In this document: positions 35,340 through 47,045 of the stretch, piece by piece
How positions within the stretch are numbered: the first letter of the stretch is position 1
How the letters are laid out: each line of letters opens with the position of its first letter
From: Cymodocea nodosa
Taxonomy: Eukaryota > Streptophyta > Magnoliopsida > Alismatales > Cymodoceaceae
Assembly: GCA_036874045.1 (NCBI GenBank)
Contig: CM072339.1
Coordinates: 9,059,501-9,123,500, forward strand
Direction of reading: 5' to 3'
DNA length: 64,000 bases
Program-made: the position numbers and the translations under genes
Notes under the pieces: generated by a model
What the model saw: only the letters and a program-made list of their open reading frames with translations
The model's database searches: none
Told to the model about the DNA's origin: nothing

Positions 35340-35857
35340 AAGCAACTCAACGCGTTTAGATATGCTAACTTAACGAGTTAAACATGTGCACCTCACGTGA
35401 TACAATACAACATTTGTAACTTATAATTTCACCACGTGTATAACACTAACTTAACGAGTTCATCTATTCTTTTACTCATTAACTTAATGAGTTCTCACGT
35501 GACCTATTTTAACCTTTAAGCCTCTAACTTAACGAGTTCTCACGTGACCTATATACAAACAAAACTCTAACTTAACAAGTTGTCTAAAATGTGCACTGTT
35601 CATGATACAGAAGATATAACTTTAAAACATATCATGTTTTTCAATAAAAACACAAGTTAACTTAACGTTTAGTTAAATGAGAAATTAATGCAACAAAATG
35701 ACTAGTTATTAACTTCAGATCCAATATAGACAAGTATTTATATCAGTAAACTTTTTCTGTATTAACTGATGATTTTAATTTCTTTTCACAAGCAATAGTA
35801 ATTGAGCAAATATGATTATTTTCATTCAGCACACATCATCAAAACAAAATACTCAAT
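35340..35857 (-). repeat. LTR D fragment
   Basis: Matches about 21100-21610 of the D 3' LTR (minus orientation), including the TAACTTAACGAGTT hairpins, CACGTG boxes and the ACACATCATCAAAACAAAA end. The other part of the LTR is absent, and no target duplication is seen. Confidence 0.9.
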
Positions 35858-35869
35858 AAAATACATGTG

Positions 35870-36598
35870 TCAACAATAATAAGTCAACCAATTAAACTAT
35901 AGGGAAGAATATACAGAACCTAAAATTGATATTATATACAAAACTGAAAAAACCATAATGAAAATTGATAAAAAATTGAATGCAATGAGATTAGATGATC
36001 TAGAAAGAAAACTAAAAGCATTGGACGAATTTACAATGAAATTACAAGTTATGCAATAGGAAAACACAAATGAAAACATTAATGTTACATATTTGCATAA
36101 TTTGCAAGACATACAGACAAAAGAAAATACCAATGCAATATAATTTAAAGAATGCAATTTAAAACTAAAAACAATTGAAGATCAAAATTATGAAAATGAA
36201 ATACAAGAACATCATGAAAGCAATGAAAATCTAGAAGATGCATGCATAACATTGAGATCTGGAATTGATATACCACCAAGAATTCAAAAGGAAAGTAATA
36301 TGAAGGTGGAGAAGAACCAAATTCAAAAGGATAATCAAAATGTAATATTTGAAAATTTAGAAATCAATGAAGAAAAAACTAAATTTGAAAAAGAGACTAA
36401 AAATGATCAAACAAATGTAATGAAAGACAAAGAATCTTGTAAATCACAATCATTAGCACCCTATCCTGAAATATTACAACAAACATTTCCTGAAAAATAA
36501 GAAAAAATTAGAGAAATTTTTGAAAAAATACAAGTTAACATTCCTTCGTTAGATTTATTGCAGAAAATGCCACATTATGCTAAATTTCTTAAGGATTA
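35870..36598 (+). pseudogene. Pre-protease linker of G2
   Basis: Homologous to 13077-13805 of G1: NQLNYREEY-like start, Lys/Asn/Glu-rich helical sequence, TLRSGIDIPPRIQKESNMK and SLAPYPEILQQTFPEK. It adjoins integrase sequence directly. Several breaks. Confidence 0.8.
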
Positions 36599-37837
36599 GA
36601 ATAGACAGGATAAGAAATTGTTCTTTTCAAGAGTAAAATATTACTATTGGGAAGACCCATACTTATTTAAGAAATGTCCTGATCTAGTTTTAAGGAGGTG
36701 TGTTCCAGAAACTGAATATCAGAGCATATTGTCTTTTTGCCATGACTAAGCATATGGAGGGCATTTTGGTTTAAGGAAAATTACTGCCAAAATTTTGCAA
36801 TGTGGATTTTATTGGCTAACACTATTCAAAGATGTTCATAAATACTGCTTAAATTGTTTAAGATGTCAACAAATAGGAAGAATATCAAAGAGGAATATGA
36901 TGTCTCTCAATCCTATTGTTGAGGTTGAAATTTTTGATGTGTGGGGAATAGATTTTATGGGTCCATTTCCTATGTCTAATCAATTTAATTATATATTGTT
37001 GGGGGTGAATTATGTATCTAAATGGATAGAAGCTATTCCTACAAAAACTAATGACAACAAAGTGGTAATACATTTTATAAGAACTAATATAATTGCCAGA
37101 TTTGGAATACCTAAAGCTATTATTAGTGATAGAGGAACTCATTTCTGTAATAGAAGTTTTGAAGCCTTAATGAAGAAATATGGAGTAAATCACAAAATTG
37201 CAACATCATATCATCTGCAAACAAGTGGACAAATAGAAAGTGCAAATAAAAAAATTAAGTTAATCCTAGAAAAAGTAGTAAATTCTACTAGAACAGATTG
37301 GGCTAATAGATTAATCGATGCACTTTGGGCTTATAGAACTACTTATAAGACAAGCTTAGGTATGTCACCTTTTAAGCTAGTATATGGAAAAAGTTGTCAT
37401 TTACCAGCTAAAATTGAATATAAAGCTTATTGGGCATTAAAAACTCTAAACACTAATTTAAATCAAACTGTTGAGAATAGAAAAATACAATTGATTGAAT
37501 TAGAAGAATTTAGGAATGAAGCTTATTCGAAAATTGTAAGAGAAAAAGAAGTTCTAGCATGACAAGAAAATTATTCCAAAAACCTTTGAAATAGGACAAG
37601 AAGTTTATCTTTACATGACTAGACTCCATAACCATCCAAGAAAATTAAGATCTAGGTGGGTAGGACCTTACATAGTTTGAAATATTTATTCCTATGGAGC
37701 TATTGAAATTGAAAATCCTAAAAATTAGAATATATTTAAAGTAAATGGACAAAGACTTACATCTATTTTGAAGATACCAAAAAGTTCTTTTGGAATTATA
37801 GAAGTAAGAGTAGAGGACTACTCGAGCTTTACTTAAT
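36599..37837 (+). pseudogene. Integrase of G2 (Athila-like), through the C-terminal domain
   Basis: Zinc-binding region ending CLNCLRCQQIGR (about 36850), catalytic core with [40 protein letters not shown], a TSGQIESANKKIK motif around the catalytic glutamate and LIDALWAYRTTYKTSLGMSP. The C-terminal part has RSRWVGPY-like sequence near 37650, the GPY/F segment typical of gypsy integrases, and ends near 37837. One long frame covers most of it, with only a few breaks. Confidence 0.9.
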
Positions 37838-38564
37838 AAGAAATTTTCTAAGTATATAAAAAAAAGAAAAAACCTTATTTAAACATAGTCACAATTCAAC
37901 CGAAAGGAATTATCAGTTTTATCGAAACATATTTTAAAAGAAAAAAATCGTTGCGGTTCAACCGACAGGATCCATCAGTTTGATTAAAACATAAAAACAT
38001 AAAAAAATCTATATATTATATTTAGTATAATGTCAATGTTACCAAAGTACAGTATCAGTTCAATCGATAGAAAAAAAAAGAAAGGAAGAAAATATTTAAT
38101 TTCGGTTCAACCGAGGAATATAATGGTTTGACCAAAATTTTAAAATGTTGAAAAATTAAGAGTTGGTTAGACCGGAAATTCTTCGATCTTAACTGAAGTA
38201 AAAGTTTTTATTATAAGTATTTTTATTAGATATAACTTTACAGAAAGTCCGTTGAGTTACACTTTACTCAACGAACTTATTCCGTTGAGTCTAAGATAAG
38301 TTAACGAACTTACCCCGTTGAGTTAACTATAACTCAATGGAGTACTGTAGTTAAGTTCACAAACTAAGTTCATGGAGTTAACTGTAATTCCACGAAGAGA
38401 TAAATGAGAGAGCAAGAGTTTACATGGAAAATTGACCCAATTACCTGCTTAAACTTAGGGCTTATTTATACTAAACTTAGGGTTTGGGGGCATTATCTGC
38501 AGAATCATTTAGAATTTAGAACAGTAGAGATCAGAGCGATTCCATTCCGTTTCATAACTCCATA
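37838..38564 (+). other. Spacer and ORF3 leader of G2, rich in palindromes
   Basis: At 37890-38190 there are repeated copies of a near-palindrome TCGGTTCAACCGA or its variants, each followed by CAGTTTGATTAAAAC-like sequence. At 38240-38400 class-2 hairpins occur (CCGTTGAGTTAACTATAACT, then CAATGG). GCTTAAACTTAGGGCTTATT and TTAGGGTTTGGGGGCATT follow near 38450-38490, and then the ATG at 38565. The arrangement parallels 16734-17069 in G1. Confidence 0.7.
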
Positions 38565-40805
38565 ATGACAAAGATGACACCAGAATTCTTGGAGGATGCA
38601 GTTGACACGTCAGAATTTCTTAAAGATTCAGAAGAATGGCACACAAGGCAGAAGATCAGAAATACGATGAGGGAAAAAGAGCTACAAAAGGTAGAATTTG
38701 ACCTTTTTTACTAGAGGAAAGTGTTGGTGGATTTAGGCATAAAAATACCTTAGATTATGGAAACGAGAATCAAAGTAGCAATGGAAGTTGTTATAAACAG
38801 AGAAAGACGAATTAGGCTAAATAATGAAGTTGCCCTAGAATTGATCCAACATAAGTCTCGACTCTAGTTCAAAAGACGCATAGGTAGACGAGCTCAGTGG
38901 GCAATCTAGGAGCAATAAAGGAAAGGAAATGAAGAATAAGCAACTGAAGAACAAGAGGAACCTACTACTGAAAGACCTGTCCCTAAGGAACAGCAGTCTG
39001 GACCTTTAGTTCCACCACCAAGGCCGTTAGAAAGAGTAGCAATGTTGTGGCCTTCTATTGAGGAAGAATTAAGAGAATTTCAAGAACTGGTTCAAGTTGG
39101 AAAAAACCAAGGAGAACTAGAAGAGTTGGCAGTAGTTATAGCACATCTAGTGTTTGATGCACAGTGTAAAAAGAGGGCTGTAGAAAAATTGAAGGCCCAA
39201 TACAGAATTAAAGTTGAACAACATCAAGGAGCCACTACTAGACCTACTGCAAGAGGAGTTGAAGCTGGTCCTTCGAGACCAGCAATTATAGAAAAAGTTA
39301 AACAGGAAGAGTCAGTACCTATGGCTCAAAGGCCTACAGAGCCTATTTTTGTAGATTTAATCTTAGAAGAAGAAGAGGAAGACCAGACACAATTAATCAG
39401 AAGAAGGAAAGGAATAGAGATAGTGCCTGAACATTAAGAAGAGATTAAATCTGAGATGCAAATATTAGTAGGGCCTGTAGAACAAATTTTTGTAGACTTG
39501 CTATCCGATTCTGAGGATGAGCAGGAGCAGCAGCAGCAAGAGTAAAGAGAAGAAGAAAAATAGGCTGAAATTAATATGCAAACTATACAAATAGAACAAA
39601 TAGAAATTCGGGCAGAAGTAGATTTGCCTGTCACTCCATCCTAATCTGCCATAGAATCAGAAAGAATAGTGATAATGCAGATTGGTAGTCAGGAAGAAGA
39701 AGAAAAAGGAAGAAACTGAACAAGTACATATGGAACAAGAAAGAAATGACTCGACAGATTTCAGTAAAGAGTAAGAAACTCTTTAGCAAATTTTGGAAAG
39801 AATTCAAGATAAAGTAGAGAGTTCTGCCAGCTCACCACCATAGATAGAAGCAAAAGCAAAAATGTAGAAATCTCTAGAGCATTTTCAACCAATTCAAGTT
39901 TAGCACATGAAAGAGGAAGTTCAAGAACAAACCCCTCTAGGGCAACAAATTCAAATTCCTAACTAAGCTAAAGCAACAGTTTTGAATGAAGTACACTTTT
40001 GGAGTCTGGAAGCATATAATAAATATCAAGAGATTAGGGGTTATGATATCATATACAGTAGACCAGTAAATTGGAACAGGATGCAAGAAATCAAGGATTT
40101 ATTTGAGTTCCAAGGTCTACTGCAGTTTATTTCTCAATAGAGAGGGCATGCAGTATATAAGAATCTAGTGCACTACTTCTATGCAAATTTAAGAGAAGGA
40201 GAAAGTGGATTAATTTCCAACGTGGAGCAAGCTGATGTACAAATAACACCAGAGCTTCTCCACAACATTTTAGGACTGAAGATTGAAGGAATAAAAATTC
40301 TGGAAAGCACAACTACAGTCGAGTGGACAGAATAAATAATAAAGGATTGTTTAGCAATATTGGTGTGCCATTATTAAATAGACTAAAACACTTAAATGGT
40401 AAAACACACATGATAGCTAACATTTTTATTAAGAATGTCTACCAACGACAAGGCCATGTTATAGAACTGAGTCAAGTTGTTAAGTGGGCCACATATGTAG
40501 TTGTGAACAAAATTTAGATTAATTGGTCTGCAGTTTTTATCTCTAAACTGAGAGCAGTAAAGAAGAAACTATTTTATGGAGATCTGATTCCACTACTGAT
40601 GGTGGACAGTATTGATTTCACGAAATGGGCATCCAAAAGGATAAGATTAAGAACCATTTTAGTGAAAGAATATAGAAACTATGCTGCTGTTGAGATTGCT
40701 GAACCTTCTGAAGGAATTACAGGAGCTGTAGAAAGGATAAATCAATTAGACCAACAATTAGAAAAACTCTAGAAGGAAGTAGATGAACTTAGGAAGAAAG
40801 ATTAA
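38565..40805 (+). pseudogene. ORF3 of G2
   Basis: Starts MTKMTPEFLEDAVDTSEFLK, matching the G1 start. The coiled-coil N-terminal half is homologous to G1. The core at about 40000-40700 carries YNKYQEIRGYDIIYSRPVNW, QEIKDLFEFQGLLQFI, NG-THMIANIFIKNVYQRQGH-type sequence and KKLFYGDLIPLLMVDSIDF. It ends in a leucine coil and stops at 40805. Around a dozen breaks. Function unknown, as for the other copies. Confidence 0.65.
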
Positions 40806-41629
40806 ATTGTATTGTTCGTCTACTTGTACTTATAAGTTGTATGAAAAATATCTAATTGATTGTAATGTAAATTATTCATATAAATGAATGCATGTTTTTC
40901 AGATGTTTTTGCATTAGTATTTGAGAATGATGTAATGGATGAACTATCTTGAATATTATATAACTATTTGAACAATGTGAAAGACTATTTAAAAGATTTA
41001 TAAATTTTATGAATGACAAGATTAAATGCAAGATAACTGGTTAATGCTTGAAAATATCTGCATGCTGCAAATTAAAATGTAAATTCTGCATAACATGAAA
41101 CGAACTGTAAGTTAAATATGCATATAATGTTTAGAGTTAAATGAGTTTTATTTAGAACACTGTAGTAATGACATGTATTTAATTTTATTTAAGTTGACAA
41201 AATGCAGGAGAGAAAAAAATATAGAAGTTAATACAAGGAGTAAGTTTTAGAAATTTTGCTAAGTGTTAACTCAATGAAGTGAGTTCGTTGAGTTAACCTT
41301 AACTCCATGAGGTCAATAATATAATATAAGGTCACTCCGTTGAGTTATCTGTAACTCAACGAAGTTAGTCCGTGGAGTTAGCAACAGTAACCGAAGCTAG
41401 TCCATTGAGTCAACAGTAACTCAACAAGGTTAGTTTGTGGATTAAGCTAAATAGTTATTCTTTTAGCCACGAACGAAACTTCATGGGTTTAGCGGTTACT
41501 GAAATTTAAAATTAGAAGTGGAACACGCACCCATAAAAATAGAAACCACACTGCACGTTACAAGACACGTTCTTGCAACGAGATTCATTTGCTTTATGAA
41601 TGTGCATTATAAATAGAGAATAGCATGTT
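40806..41629 (+). other. 3' noncoding region of G2
   Basis: AT-rich and homologous to 19290-20032. Class-2 hairpins at about 41270-41440 (TCCGTTGAGTTATCTGTAACT, then CAACGAAG). The segment CGAACGAAACTTCATGGGTT (41469) recurs at 62686. No gene. Confidence 0.75.
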
Positions 41630-41701
41630 TGTTAGGAATTTTGTTTTGATGATGAATGCTTTATTAAAGTTTTTAAATAAGTCTAAATAATATTTTCTAA
41701 G
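41630..41701 (+). repeat. LTR C first 72 bases
   Basis: TGTTAGGAATTTTGTTTTGA and onward matches the start of LTR C at 54767-54838, then passes directly into copia gag of A2. It may be what remains of the 5' LTR of A2, which would make A and C one family (inference). Confidence 0.8.
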
Positions 41702-43350
41702 ATTAATATGTTAGTACATAAATATGAGCTTTTTAAAATGCACGAAAATGAATGTATCTCTGATATGTTTTCTCATTTTCTTGACATTGTAAATTCATTA
41801 AAATATTTAGGTAAGAAATTCGAGGAAAAAGACTTGGTAAGAAAGATCCTTAGATCTTTAACTAAAATTTGGGCTCAAAAGACAACATCTATTGAAGAGT
41901 CCAAATATTTAAATACATATACTCTCGTTGATCACATAGGCAATCTGACAACCTATGAAGTACAACATTTAGATCCAAAGGGAAGAATCCTAGAAAGGAT
42001 CTGGCTTTTGAGGTTGATGAAGTCTCAGAAGTCACTAGTGATTCTAACGATGATTTACTGTTGTTGACCAGAAAATTTAAAAATCTGTTGAAGAAACGTA
42101 GGAACTTCAAGTCAGCAAAGACTTCTGAAGATATGGAGAAGAAGTCATTCATGAAAGACAAAATCATATGCTACAAGTGCAACAAGTCGGGTCACTTTCA
42201 AATTGATTGTCCTTTCAACAAAGATAAAAAGAATTCGAGGAGGAATTTCAGGAATAAGATATTCAAAAGAGAAGGGCACTTAAAGTGACATGAGATGACT
42301 CTTCAACTTCACAAAGTGAAGAAACAAAGGATTCAACATCAGACAATGAATCCTCATCAACATCAGATTTAGAAGAAAATCTGGCAAACGTATGCTTCAT
42401 GGCAAAATCCAATGAGGCATCCTCTGATCAAAATGCTAGTTTTGATGGATTACTTATTGAATACAATAAACTGGCTAGTAAATATAAGAAAGTAAAAACA
42501 GAAGGAAAGAACATTAGGAAAATGCTAGATGAATCTGAAAATAAGATTGATTTTCTGAACTCTACGTTGAATAAATTTAAAGAAGAAAATTGAAAGCATG
42601 CATAGGAAATTTTAAAGTTTACTGCAATAGAAAGAAAATTGCATGCTAATTGTGAAAATTTAATTGTTGATAAGAAGAAAATGATTTGTGAAATTGAAAA
42701 ACTAAAATTGACTATTACTGATTTAAATTCAGAAATTGATATGTTAAAGATTAAGGTTTGCGATCAAAAGGCTACATTAAGTAAATGGAATAATAGTCAA
42801 ACCATAACAAATGAACTTAGTAGTAAAATATCAAATGTAGAAAAACATGGTATTGGTTTACACGATGCATCTTCTGAAAATTATATATTGCATGATGGTA
42901 CTACTAAAAATAATGTCTTTATTTCCAATACTAAGAATAGTAAAAGAAAAACTATTCCATGTGTGATTAAAAAAGGAGATAAATATGTGCAAATTGATAA
43001 GATGCAGCATATAAATAATAGCACACAATGCAACAATTTCAAAAGAAATTTTTAGAAAAATCAAGCTAAGTCATTTGAGAATCTTAATATTCTTGATCAA
43101 TTTTCTTCATATTTAAAGAATATCAGATATTGGAATTAGCAATCAAATAATGTTAGAAATGAAAATTTCAACTCTGGTTTACATAGAGATAAATGTTCTG
43201 ATAATTATAACACTAAGAGAAATAAACATGGAAATAATTATCAGAAAATAGATAAGTTGAAGTTTAAAAATATTGATTATTTTGATATGACTCTCTCTAA
43301 AATTCTTGGACCCACTCAGAAATGGGTTCCAAGAGATAAAATCTCTTTTT
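41702..43350 (+). pseudogene. gag remnant of A2
   Basis: Contains HKYELFKMHENECISDMFSH and KDLVRKILRSLTKIWAQK (UBN2-type gag, matching element D), a zinc knuckle CYKCNKSGHFQIDC at about 42170-42211, a coiled-coil region at about 42400-42770 (IDFLNSTLNKFKEEN, CEIEKLKLTITDLNSEIDML) and an Asn-rich linker to about 43350. Several breaks. Confidence 0.82.
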
Positions 43351-44065
43351 AATTGTTTTGTAGGTACACAAATCAAAATGGATAATGGATAGTGGAGCAT
43401 CCAGCCACATGACTAGAGATATATGATTACTTACAGAAGTAACAAAGACAAAGAACAGACAAGTTACCTTTGGAAATAAAAGCAAAACAAATATCCTTGG
43501 GTCTGGCAAGGTTCAGATAACTGAAAAATGTTTTATAAATGATGTCTTATTAGTGGAAAACTTAGGTTTTAATTTATTGAGTGTTCCTGTTTTGATGAAG
43601 TTTTATAGAGTAAATTTGAAAAAGATTCCTATAAAATTATGGACATGTCTACAAACAAAATTTTATTCACTACATACAAGAAAGGATCCGTTTGTATTCT
43701 GAATTTGCCTTCTGATATTATTAAAGACAATGCTTGCTTAATTGCAAAATCAGATGAAGTTATTTTATGGCATAGAAGGCTAAGACACTTAAACTTAAAA
43801 TTATTACAAAAGCTGTCTAAAAAGAATCTAGTTAGAGATTTACCTAATATTAAGTACTCGAAAGAATTTATGTGTGATGCATGTCAACTAGGTAAATTAC
43901 ATAAAACATCCTTTAAAAGTTTAAATGAAATAATAAGCAAAAGAGTTTTAGAACTAGTGCATATGGATTTATTTAGACCTACTAGGACAACCAGTCTAGG
44001 AGGTAAACATTATGCTTTTGTATTAGTTGATGACTATTCTAGGTTTACTTGGGTTTATTTTCTAG

Positions 44066-45819
44066 TGTAGGATCGTATGGCTACACAAGAGGGGGGTGAA
44101 TTGTGTATTTTTAATATTTTCTGAAATATAATTGAAACTTTAAAACTCAAAAACAAGTCGAGACAGTGTTTTCATAAAATCATTTTTATTCAAGGTTTCA
44201 ATTACAATATACAATTCAATTCTCCTTAGAAATTGTAGATGCAATTATATTTCAATACCATGTTTCATCTATACAATTTCATAACTACAAACAGAGAAAA
44301 CTAATTTGCGGAATTTAAAACATTTCTCCCTGTTTGAGATCTTTCTTCTTCTTCTTCTTTCTTCTTCAGTAATTCTTCAATGACGAATATCTTGTCTTTT
44401 TATGCTTCACCGAATTTGCTTTCTTCTGATACTTCAAATCTTCAGTGACGAAAATCTTACCTTTTTATGTTTCACTGAATTTTCTTCCACTTGAGAGATT
44501 TTGCCCGAAGAGGTGTTTTTGATCCCTGAAAAAGATTTTTCTTTTGGTGTGCAGGGATGCTTTGATCCTTGAAAAGATTTTTCTTTTTATGTGCAAGGAT
44601 AATTTGATCAATGAGAATTCTACGCCTTTTATACTGTATCTTCATTTCATGCATACCCTTCACGTTTAACCACTACCTGTTTTCTACTTCTCCACGTCTT
44701 TTCTTTTTCCTTCATCGAAACACACACGTTCCAACCCACGTTTATATTTCGAATTTCCTTTAATCATCAGTCCTGGATCTCTGAAAAATTTCCTGCAAAA
44801 TAGACTTTCTCGTCCAAAAATTTTTCATCAGTGTAATAAGAAGTCATTACTTTAATGTTAACTAAACGAGTAACACAAGTATATATATATAACTTAACGT
44901 TTCTAACTTAACGAGTTCCTCATGTGCCATTTCATGTGACAAGTACTGTAGCTAACTCAACGAACTAAGTCTGTGGTGTTATGCTATCTCAACGAACCAG
45001 CTTAACCTTTCTTTCGAAAGGTTAAACGATAACTCACCGAAAATAGTTTAAGTTTCGGATAGTTAGGGATGTAAGTCACCGAAAAACTCTTTCTAATATA
45101 AAACTAGTGAGACACGTGTCAAGACCTGAAAACATGACTTAAGTTACCTTTTGGATAGTTATGATTGTAAGTCTACGAAAAAATTTTAACTCACCGATTC
45201 AATAATAAACAAATGCTTTTATAATAAGAATTTTACCACATGCAAAAATAACAACTTAAGTTTATAACGCTAACCTAACGCGTTGCCTTAGTGTTCAATA
45301 TAGCAACTCAATGTGTTTAGTTATGTTAACTTAACGAGTTAAAAATGTGCACCTCACGTGATACAATACAACATTCGTAACTTATAATTTCACCACGTTT
45401 ATAACACTAACTTAACGAGTTCGTCTCTTCTTTTACTCACTAACTTAACAAGTTATCACGTGACCTATTTTAACCTTTAAGCCTTTAACTTAACGAGTTC
45501 TCACGTGACCTCTATACAAACAAAACTCTAACTTAACGAGTTGTCTAAACGTGCACTGTTCATGATACAGAAGATATAACTTTAAAACATATCATGCTTT
45601 TCAATAAAACCACACGTTAACTTAACGTTTAGCTAAATGAGAAATTAATGCAACGAAACGACTAGTTATTAACTTCAGATCCAATATAGACAAGTATTTA
45701 TATCAGTAAGCTTTTTCTGTATTAATTGATGATTTTAATTTCTTTTCACAAGCAATAGTAATTGAGCAAATATGATTATTTTCATTCAGCACACATCATC
45801 AAAACAAAAATACTCAACA
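44066..45819 (-). repeat. Solo LTR of family D, inserted in A2 integrase
   Basis: TGTAGGATCGTATGGC to AATACTCAACA, flanked by TCTAG at 44061-44065 and 45820-45824. 1754 bases against about 1580 for the LTRs of element D; the excess is a hairpin cassette at about 45001-45200. A lone LTR with an intact target duplication is the usual product of recombination between the two LTRs of an element. Confidence 0.95.
45001..45200. repeat. Extra hairpin/G-box cassette inside solo LTR D
   Basis: It replaces a short CCGTTGTGTTATGATAACTC-type segment found in the other D LTRs. It contains a perfect 10-base stem (TTAACCTTTC / GAAAGGTTAA, 4-base loop, 45002-45025), then TTTCGGATAGTTA..GTAAGTCACCGAAA, a GACACGTGTC box (45111-45120) and ATGACTTAAGTTAC. 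Its order and spacing resemble one unit of the G1 LTR minisatellite near 11022-11110. Confidence 0.85.
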
Positions 45820-47045
45820 TCTAGCTAATAAAACTGAAGTTTTTGAAATATTTAAGATATTCTGTAATAAGGTTCAGAATGAGCAAAATGTTAAAATTCA
45901 AAAACTTAGGAGCGATCATGGTACAGAATTTGATAATGATCAAATGGACACCTTTTGTGAAGAATTAGGCATAGATCATAGGTACTCATTTCCAAGAGCT
46001 CCTTCACAAAATGGGATAGTAGAACGTAAAAAATAGATCACTTCAGGAAATGTCCAGAACCATGTTAAATGAAAATAAGTTACCCCTATCTCTCTAGGCA
46101 GAAGCAATTCATACAACATGCTATGTTATAAATAGAATACATCTAAGATCAATTTTGGATAAAACTCCTTATGAGATATGATATAACAAGATTCCCAAAA
46201 TAAGTTATTTAAAACCCTTTGGCTGCAAGTGTTTTATTTTAAACACTAAGGAACGTAGAGACAAATTTAGAGCCAAATCAGATGAGGGTATTTTTGTTGG
46301 TTATTCCATTAGAAGTAAGGCATATAAAGTATATAACAAATCAACAAAAACCATTGAGGAAACTCTATATGTGAAATTTCATGAAAATTCTTATTTGGAT
46401 TTTAAACATGCTGAAAACTTTAATTCAAAAATTCTCCTAGAAATGGTACCAAATGATGTTGACAGAGAAATTGAGAGATTATCTAACGGAATAAGAAATA
46501 TAAACTTAAATGATGAAGATTTAGAAGAAAATAATGTCATACCTATAGAAAATGTGGAACAACATAGAAATTGGCGTTATGCTTCATCTCATCCTATTGA
46601 TCAGATAATAGGCGATCCTAATCAAGGAGTTAGGACTAGGTCATCAGTAGTCAACATTTGTGGTGCTTATTCATTTTTTTCCTTACTAGAACCTAAGAAA
46701 ATTGAAGATGCCTTAGAAGATGAATTTTGGTATTTAGCTATGCAAGATGAGCTAAATCAATTTATAAGAAATAAGGTATGTGATCTAGTTCCACCACCTA
46801 AAAATCATTCCATAATAGGAACAAGGTGGGTATTTAGAAACAAAGTAGATCAGGATGGACATATAGTTAAAAATAAAGCTAGGTTAGTTGCTCAAGGTTA
46901 CAAACAAGAGGAAGGAATTGACTATGATGAAACATTTGCTCCTATTGCTAGGCTAGAATCAATATGAATTTTGTTAGTATATGCTTGTTATATGGATTTC
47001 AAATTATATCAAATGGACATTAAGACTATTTTTTTAAATGGATAT

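Larger units (their letters stand above)
35858..41629 (+). mobile_element. Athila-like fragment G2, no LTR
   Basis: Gypsy internal region with pre-protease linker, integrase, ORF3 and 3' noncoding sequence. It lacks the protease-RT-RNase H block present in G1 and has no LTR of its own in the window. It is bordered by an LTR D fragment on the left and a short LTR C piece on the right. Closely related to G1 but a separate copy. Breaks are many in ORF3 and few in integrase. Confidence 0.85.

Noticed and set aside
45001-45200. Extra cassette in the solo LTR D interpreted as a MITE
   Set aside because: I found no terminal inverted repeats bounding the whole segment and no flanking target duplication. 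It replaces a shorter hairpin segment rather than simply inserting.
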